This document shows positions 49,782 through 54,875 of a stretch of 54,875 bases of DNA, in pieces. The stretch is from Acidimicrobiaceae bacterium. Lineage in GTDB: Bacteria; Actinomycetota; Acidimicrobiia; Acidimicrobiales; RAAP-2. The notes under the pieces are model-generated. The model had not been told where the DNA came from, did not search any database, and saw nothing but the letters and a program-made list of their open reading frames with translations. Location of the stretch: contig DAHUZM010000105.1 in NCBI GenBank assembly GCA_027306525.1, positions 1 to 54,875 of the forward strand. Direction: 5' to 3'. The position numbers and the translations under genes were made by a program. Positions within the stretch are counted from its first letter, which is position 1. Each line of letters starts with the position of its first letter.

Positions 49782-50525
49782 TCAGGTGAGTCCCCTTGCC
49801 AACATGGTCAGCGCCTCGCCGTAGGCGCGTGCCGCCGCCTCTTCGTGATAGGCGGCGCCCGGAACGGCAAACCCGTGGTTGGCGCCCGGGAGCACCTCGG
49901 CCAAACCGTGCGGGCCAAGCGCCTGCACGGCGTCGATGAGCGGGCGGTTCAGCGTCGCGGATTGCATCTGGTCCAGCTCGCCGATGCCGACGTAGAGGAA
50001 GCCGGGGAACCCTTCGACCGCCCGGTGCGGTGAGTCCTCGCCCTCGGTCACACAGAACGAGGGATGGAAGAGGATGCCGACATTGAACGCGTCCCGATGG
50101 CGAGCAAGGGTGCTCAGCACCGAACGGGCGCCGATGCAGTACCCCACGCAACCCATGGGACCGCGACGTGCGACGGGGTCGCTCGCCAGGGAGCCGAGGA
50201 CCGCCTCCACGTCGCGCTGCACGAGGTCCTCCGTCGTGTCGAAGAAGACCTCCTGGAGCCGTCGGCGGTCCTCGGGACTCGCGTCGGGGCCCATCATCGT
50301 CCGAAGGTCGAGGACGAGGAGCGTGCCGTGCCTGTGGTAGCGGTCGTGGGCAACGACGTAGTACCCAGCCTCACTGATCCGCGACATTGCCTGGCGCGAC
50401 GCGTCGTCAAGGCCTGGACCGTGGTGGAACGAGAGCACCACCGGAAACGGCCCATCACCTTCTGGGTGCGCGACGGCGATGCGCATGTCGCCATCGTCGG
50501 TCGGGATGGTTCGGATCTCGTGCAC
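49782..50525 (-). CDS. Dienelactone hydrolase family protein
   Basis: FPVVLSFHHGPGLDDASRQAMSRISEAGYYVVAHDRYHR..., GCVGYCIGARSVL, LPGANHGFAVPG. Confidence 0.93.
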   Translation of the reverse strand: MHEIRTIPTDDGDMRIAVAHPEGDGPFPVVLSFHHGPGLDDASRQAMSRISEAGYYVVAHDRYHRHGTLLVLDLRTMMGPDASPEDRRRLQEVFFDTTEDLVQRDVEAVLGSLASDPVARRGPMGCVGYCIGARSVLSTLARHRDAFNVGILFHPSFCVTEGEDSPHRAVEGFPGFLYVGIGELDQMQSATLNRPLIDAVQALGPHGLAEVLPGANHGFAVPGAAYHEEAAARAYGEALTMLARGLT

Positions 50526-50670
50526 CGGCGACACTCTCCCTGGTCGACAACGGCGGCAGGGTAACACGGTCCTCGCTGGGCAAGGTTGGCGAGGAGGAAG
50601 GCAGCCTTGGCCCGCAATGAGGAGCAACGAACCAGCGAAGCCGTTGCTCCTCGGGCCACGTGGGCCAGGT

Positions 50671-50976
50671 TCAGACCGCCGCTTCCAGGGGGTGGTTCAC
50701 GCCCGAACCGGTCCACGAGAGCGGCACCCCGGCCGCGTGGGCCATGTCTTGGATGCATGTCAACGCCGTCGCGCCGTCGTCATCGATCACGCGCAAGCCA
50801 TCGATGTCGACAGTGAGCCTGGTGGGCGCGTCCTTCAAGAGCTCCTCGACCGCCTCGACGACATGGACGCGGGTCCGAGCATCGAGGCTCCCCGCACAGC
50901 GAAGCGACCTTGGCTCGTTTTCGAGCGTCAGCTCGAGGACGGGTTGGACTGCTGCGATGTCGGGTGGGTATGCCAC
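50671..50976 (-). CDS. STAS domain protein (anti-sigma-factor antagonist-like)
   Basis: LELTLENEPRSLRCAGSLDARTRVHVVEAVEELLKDAPTRLTVDIDGLRVIDDDGATALTCIQDMAHAAGVPLSWTG. Confidence 0.75.
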   Translation of the reverse strand: MAYPPDIAAVQPVLELTLENEPRSLRCAGSLDARTRVHVVEAVEELLKDAPTRLTVDIDGLRVIDDDGATALTCIQDMAHAAGVPLSWTGSGVNHPLEAAV

Positions 50977-51328
50977 GGGCCTGTGTCCTTCTCGGAGGTG
51001 GCGAACGGGGCACCGACAACGTCTCGCCCGCCACATGGCTGACCGGATCGGTCCTCGATCCGAAGACAATCTGCTCCCCAAAGAGGTTCGACAACAGGGG
51101 CTTTGGTCCTGACCACGGCCCGGGTCCCCGTCCGCTCCACCGGGGCCACGAGTGCCGGGTCGGCCGCAGCGATCTCTGAGTCCTCCAGGAGGGTGCGAGC
51201 GAGCGCTCGGGGCGGGGGCATGTCGACAGGCTGGGACGGGGTGTGCCAGGTGTCGGTCAGGTCGCGAGCAAGGCGGATGGGCCACCGTGGTGCCCGGCCG
51301 ACGCGCCTATCCGAATCGAGGAGCCCCC

Positions 51329-51766
51329 ATGACCACGACGATCACCTTGATGGGCAACCTGACCCGAGATCCCGAGATCCGCTACACCGGGGACGGTCAG
51401 GCGACGAGCACGCTCGCCGTCGCCGTCAACCGCCGCTGGCAGGACCGCACGACCAAGGAGTGGGAGGAGTCGACGTCGTTCTTCGACGTCGTCTGTTGGC
51501 GTGAGCTTGCCGAGAACGCCGCGGTCAGCCTCGTGAAGGGGGCGCGCGTCGTGGTCACGGGGCGTCTCGAGCACCGGACGTGGGAGTCGAGCGACGGCGA
51601 GCAGCGAGCCAAGGTGGAGGTCGTGGCGGACGACATCGGCCCGAGCCTGCGCTTCGCCACGGCCGAGGTCCAGCGTAGCGAGCGCCGGACCGCCGAGCCC
51701 GAGCCGCAAGGGGAGGCCGAGCCGGCCCCCGAGCCGCCCGCTGCGGCGCGACGAACGAGGAAGTGA
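51329..51766 (+). CDS. ssb: Single-stranded DNA-binding protein
   Basis: TTTITLMGNLTRDPEIRYTGDGQATSTLAVAVNRRWQDRTTKEWEESTSFFDVVCWRELAENAAVSLVKGARVVVTGRLE. Confidence 0.95.
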   Translation: MTTTITLMGNLTRDPEIRYTGDGQATSTLAVAVNRRWQDRTTKEWEESTSFFDVVCWRELAENAAVSLVKGARVVVTGRLEHRTWESSDGEQRAKVEVVADDIGPSLRFATAEVQRSERRTAEPEPQGEAEPAPEPPAAARRTRK

Positions 51767-51782
51767 GGGGCCGGGCCCGGGA

Positions 51783-52181
51783 TCAGCCCTCGGGCTCGAA
51801 CTCCAGGGACAGGGAGTTCACGCAGAAGCGCTGCCCGGTCTCGGTCGGACCGTCGTCGAAGACGTGGCCGAGGTGCCCCCCGCAGCGGGCGCAGACGATC
51901 TCGGTCCTCACCATCCCAAAGGAGCGGTCCGTGTGCTGCTCGATGGTGCCGTCGTCCATCGCCCGGTCGAAGCTCGGCCATCCCGAACCCGACTCGAACT
52001 TGTGCTCAGTCGAGAAGAGCGCCGCCCCACACCCGGCGCAGTGAAAGACGCCGTCCGAGTCGACGTGCAGCAGCTTGCCTGACCATGCCGGTTCCGTGGC
52101 GCTCTTTCGGAGCACCTCGAACTGGTCGGGGCTCAGCCCGTCTCGCCACTCCTTGTCGGTGAGCTCCACCTCACGGGTCAT
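51783..52181 (-). CDS. msrB: Peptide-methionine (R)-S-oxide reductase MsrB
   Basis: CAGCGAALFSTEHKFESGSGWPSF, CARCGGHLGHVFDDGPTETGQRFCVNSLSLEF. Confidence 0.96.
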   Translation of the reverse strand: MTREVELTDKEWRDGLSPDQFEVLRKSATEPAWSGKLLHVDSDGVFHCAGCGAALFSTEHKFESGSGWPSFDRAMDDGTIEQHTDRSFGMVRTEIVCARCGGHLGHVFDDGPTETGQRFCVNSLSLEFEPEG

Positions 52182-52307
52182 CGCCGGTCCTCTCAGTTGA
52201 TCTCCAGGTGACGGTAGCGACTCCCACGCCTCCGTCGACCGCACCACATCATGACGCGATTCATGCATCTTGACCAGGTGATTCGCCGCTTCGATAGCAT
52301 CGAGGAG

Positions 52308-53051
52308 GTGAGGGGGGTCGTGCTGGCCGGTGGCACCGCCACGAGGCTGTATCCCCTGACCCGCATCACGAACAAGCACCTCCTGCCCATCTACGACCGA
52401 CCCATGATCCAGTGGGCGATCGAGGCCGTCGTCATGACCGGGATCACCGAGGTCATGCTCGTCACCGGGGGCACGCACGCCGGCGAGTTCCTCCGGCTCT
52501 TGGGAGACGGTCACGACTTCGGGCTCGAGCGCCTGACCTACGCCTACCAGGACGGGCCGGGCGGCGTGGCCCAGGCCCTCGGCCTCGCCGAGCGATTCGC
52601 CCGCGACGAGCCGGTGCTGGTGATGCTGGCCGACAACATCATCGAACGCACCGTGACCCCGACGGTCCGAGCCTTTGCCGAGGACCCCCGGGGCGCCCGG
52701 ATCGTGCTGAGCGAAGTCGCCGAGCCCGAGCACCTTCGGCACCTCGGGGTCGCACAGTTCGATCAGGAGGGCCGGGTGGCCAGGATCGTGGAGAAGCCCG
52801 AGGATCCTCCGAGCCGGTTCGCCGTCACCGGGGTCTATTGCTACGACGCCTCGGTCTTCTCGGTCGTTGCTGGGCTCAAGCCATCGAACCGCAACGAGCT
52901 CGAGATCGCCGACGTCAACAACCACTACGCCGAGCGCTGCGAGCTCGCCTTCGACGTGCTCGAGGGATTCTGGGGCGACGCCGGCGAGTCGATCGACGCG
53001 TACTACGCGGTGAACGACTTCGTCCGCGCGCATGGCGCGAACAAGGGTTAG
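52308..53051 (+). CDS. rfbA: Glucose-1-phosphate thymidylyltransferase-like nucleotidyltransferase
   Basis: RGVVLAGGTATRLYPLTRITNKHLLPIYDRPMIQWAIEAVVMTGI, EKPEDPPSRFAVTGVYCYD; exact start uncertain (ATG 52251/52263 also possible). Confidence 0.88.
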   Translation: MRGVVLAGGTATRLYPLTRITNKHLLPIYDRPMIQWAIEAVVMTGITEVMLVTGGTHAGEFLRLLGDGHDFGLERLTYAYQDGPGGVAQALGLAERFARDEPVLVMLADNIIERTVTPTVRAFAEDPRGARIVLSEVAEPEHLRHLGVAQFDQEGRVARIVEKPEDPPSRFAVTGVYCYDASVFSVVAGLKPSNRNELEIADVNNHYAERCELAFDVLEGFWGDAGESIDAYYAVNDFVRAHGANKG

Positions 53052-54875
53052 GCCTGCTCTCCGGCGTCGTCGGCGACGGTCCGCCGGGCCGCCGTGCGAT
53101 CGACGAGCTGGCGCACCAACGCCGCGACACCCGCCCCGTCGAGACCCAGCTCGGCCAGGAGATCATCTGGCCGGCCCTGGGGGATGTAAGCGCGCGGAAT
53201 GCCGAGGTTGGAGAACCTGGGCGTCGCCACGCCCTCGCCCTCGGCCCAGGCGCTCACGCCGTCGGTGAGGAACATGCCGGCGCCTCCGAAGCGCATGCCG
53301 TCCTCGACGCTCACCACGAGGTCGTGGGCGGCGGCGTCGGCCAAGAGGTCAGGGTCGGTCGGGCTGACCACCCGGACGTCCCACACGGTCGCCCGGATCC
53401 CCTCGCGTGCGAGCTCGGCCGCCGCCTCCTCGCAAGCCTCGAGCATCTTGCCCACGCCCAAGAGGCAGACCGAACCGTCGCCGTCCAGCACCTTCCTGGC
53501 GTGGAGCCCCACGCCGATCTGGTTGGCGGAGCGTCGAGCGGGCGGCGGCGTGGTCGGGAAGCGGATGGTGGCCGGGCCGTCGAGGCTGAGCGCCTCGTTG
53601 AGCATGACCGGTATCTCCTCGGCCGACGAGGGTGCGAACACCGTCATGTTCGGCACCGAGAGGGCCAGCACCATGTCCCAGCTGCCGTGGTGGCTCGGGC
53701 CGTTCTCACCGGTGATCCCCGCGCGGTCGAGCACGAAGACGACCGGGAGCTGGTGCAGGCCGACATCGAGGTTGGCCTGGTCGAACGCCCGCGAGAAGAA
53801 GGTCGAATAGACCGCGACCACCGGCTTTCGGCCACCCATGGCCAGCCCGGCGGCAGCGGTCACCTCGTGCTGTTCGGCGATCCCGACGTCGAAGAAGCGA
53901 TCGGGGAACCGGGCCTGGAAGGCGAGTAGGCCGGTCGGCCCGGGCATGGCCGCGGTCATGGCCACGATGTCGGGATCCTCCTCGGCGGCGGCGATAACCG
54001 CCCGGGTGAAGGCGTCGGTGTAGCTCGCCGGCGGGATGTCAGCGGCAACCGGGTCCAGCGTGGCGTCGGGAGGCGCCGAGCCCTCCGACGCCGCGTCGGG
54101 GACGGCCACGCGGGTCGCCTTCACGTCATGGAGGCGCTGGACCTCGTCCTCCTCGGCCGGCGCATACCCGCGTCCCTTCTGGGTGAGCACGTGCACCACG
54201 ATCGGGCCGTCCCACTCCGCCGCGTTCGCAAACGCCTGTTCCATCTGGGCGATGTCGTGCCCGTCGATCGGGCCGGCGTAACGCACGCCCAGTGCCTCGA
54301 AGAAGACGTGGGGGGCGACGATCTCGCGCAGTGCGCTCGTGAGGCCGAGCACACCCGAAGCGGCCATCTCGCCCACCGCCGGGATGTTGCGGATCCGGCG
54401 GCCGACCCTTTGGCGGGCCTGCACGTAGGTCCGGTTGAGCCGGAGGCTGGTCAGGCTCTGGGAGAGGTGCGAGACGGTGGGCGCGTAGGAGCGGCCGTTG
54501 TCGTTCAAGACGACGACGACCCGCCGGTTTGCGTGCCCGAGGTTGTTGAGGGCCTCGTAGGCCATGCCCCCGGTCAGCGCACCGTCGCCCACGACCGCGA
54601 CCACCCGCCGGGAGCCGCCCGAGCCCACCAGCTCGCCGTTGAGCTCGAATGCGGTCGCGAGGCCGTGTGCGTACGAGAGGGCGGTGGACGCGTGGCTGTT
54701 CTCGATCCAGTCGTGGTCGGACTCGCCGCGATTGGGATACCCCGAGAGGCCACCCTCCTGGCGGAGGTCGGCGAAGCGGTGCCGACGCCCGGTGAGGAGC
54801 TTGTGCACGTAGGCCTGGTGGCCGGTGTCCCAGAGGATGGCGTCGCGCGGCGAGTCGAAGACCCGGTGCACGGCG
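53048..54875 (-). CDS. dxs: 1-deoxy-D-xylulose-5-phosphate synthase, N-terminus beyond right edge
   Basis: ILWDTGHQAYVHKLLTGR, VGDGALTGGMAYEALNNLG, GPIDGHDIAQME, FDVGIAEQHEVTAAAGLAMGGRKPVVAVYSTFFSRAFDQ. Confidence 0.96.
   Translation of the reverse strand, partial: AVHRVFDSPRDAILWDTGHQAYVHKLLTGRRHRFADLRQEGGLSGYPNRGESDHDWIENSHASTALSYAHGLATAFELNGELVGSGGSRRVVAVVGDGALTGGMAYEALNNLGHANRRVVVVLNDNGRSYAPTVSHLSQSLTSLRLNRTYVQARQRVGRRIRNIPAVGEMAASGVLGLTSALREIVAPHVFFEALGVRYAGPIDGHDIAQMEQAFANAAEWDGPIVVHVLTQKGRGYAPAEEDEVQRLHDVKATRVAVPDAASEGSAPPDATLDPVAADIPPASYTDAFTRAVIAAAEEDPDIVAMTAAMPGPTGLLAFQARFPDRFFDVGIAEQHEVTAAAGLAMGGRKPVVAVYSTFFSRAFDQANLDVGLHQLPVVFVLDRAGITGENGPSHHGSWDMVLALSVPNMTVFAPSSAEEIPVMLNEALSLDGPATIRFPTTPPPARRSANQIGVGLHARKVLDGDGSVCLLGVGKMLEACEEAAAELAREGIRATVWDVRVVSPTDPDLLADAAAHDLVVSVEDGMRFGGAGMFLTDGVSAWAEGEGVATPRFSNLGIPRAYIPQGRPDDLLAELGLDGAGVAALVRQLVDRTAARRTVADDAGEQA

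Noticed and set aside
50928-51221. 97-aa minus-strand ORF upstream of the STAS gene
   Set aside because: Overlaps the STAS gene start, no recognisable domain; could be real but not supportable from sequence alone.

Overview
High-GC actinobacterial-type chromosome window (my inference: Acidimicrobiia-like). 1-13.9 kb: molybdenum cofactor / molybdenum hydroxylase region (ModA/WtpA-like binding protein, HTH-TOBE regulator, moaE-moaA-moaD, mogA-moaC-moeA, coxG, mocA-like, xdhC-like pair, coxE, coxD, divergent coxMSL). 14-17.1 kb: SDR, nitroreductase, rhodanese-ThiF (MoeZ/MoeB). 17.1-31.1 kb: accessory region with four toxin-antitoxin loci (MazEF-like, HipBA, RHH-MazF, RHH-Doc), an ABC/GntR operon, and a decayed IS21-family element sitting between two truncated genes. 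31.2-36.9 kb: acyl-CoA mutase large subunit, M20 peptidase, biotin-dependent carboxylase alpha subunit, birA. 37-41.1 kb: nucleotide-sugar and glycosyltransferase genes plus an ATP-grasp protein. 41.4-54.9 kb: secA, prfB, ftsEX, a CWB2-repeat surface protein, DLH, STAS, ssb, msrB, an rfbA-like gene and dxs (partial). The most striking non-coding signal is four copies of a 16-bp palindrome (CGGCAMGAYCGTGCCG-like) at 61/61/60-bp spacing immediately upstream of hipBA. Other notable points: Cys in place of the usual catalytic Asp in the dTDP-glucose dehydratase motif, an AYRGPW active-site loop in the CoxL homologue, an apparent CTG start for coxM, a frameshift-free relic of the prfB recoding site, paired TetR-type operators, and several pseudogene signatures. 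I cannot claim a wholly new system from sequence reading alone.
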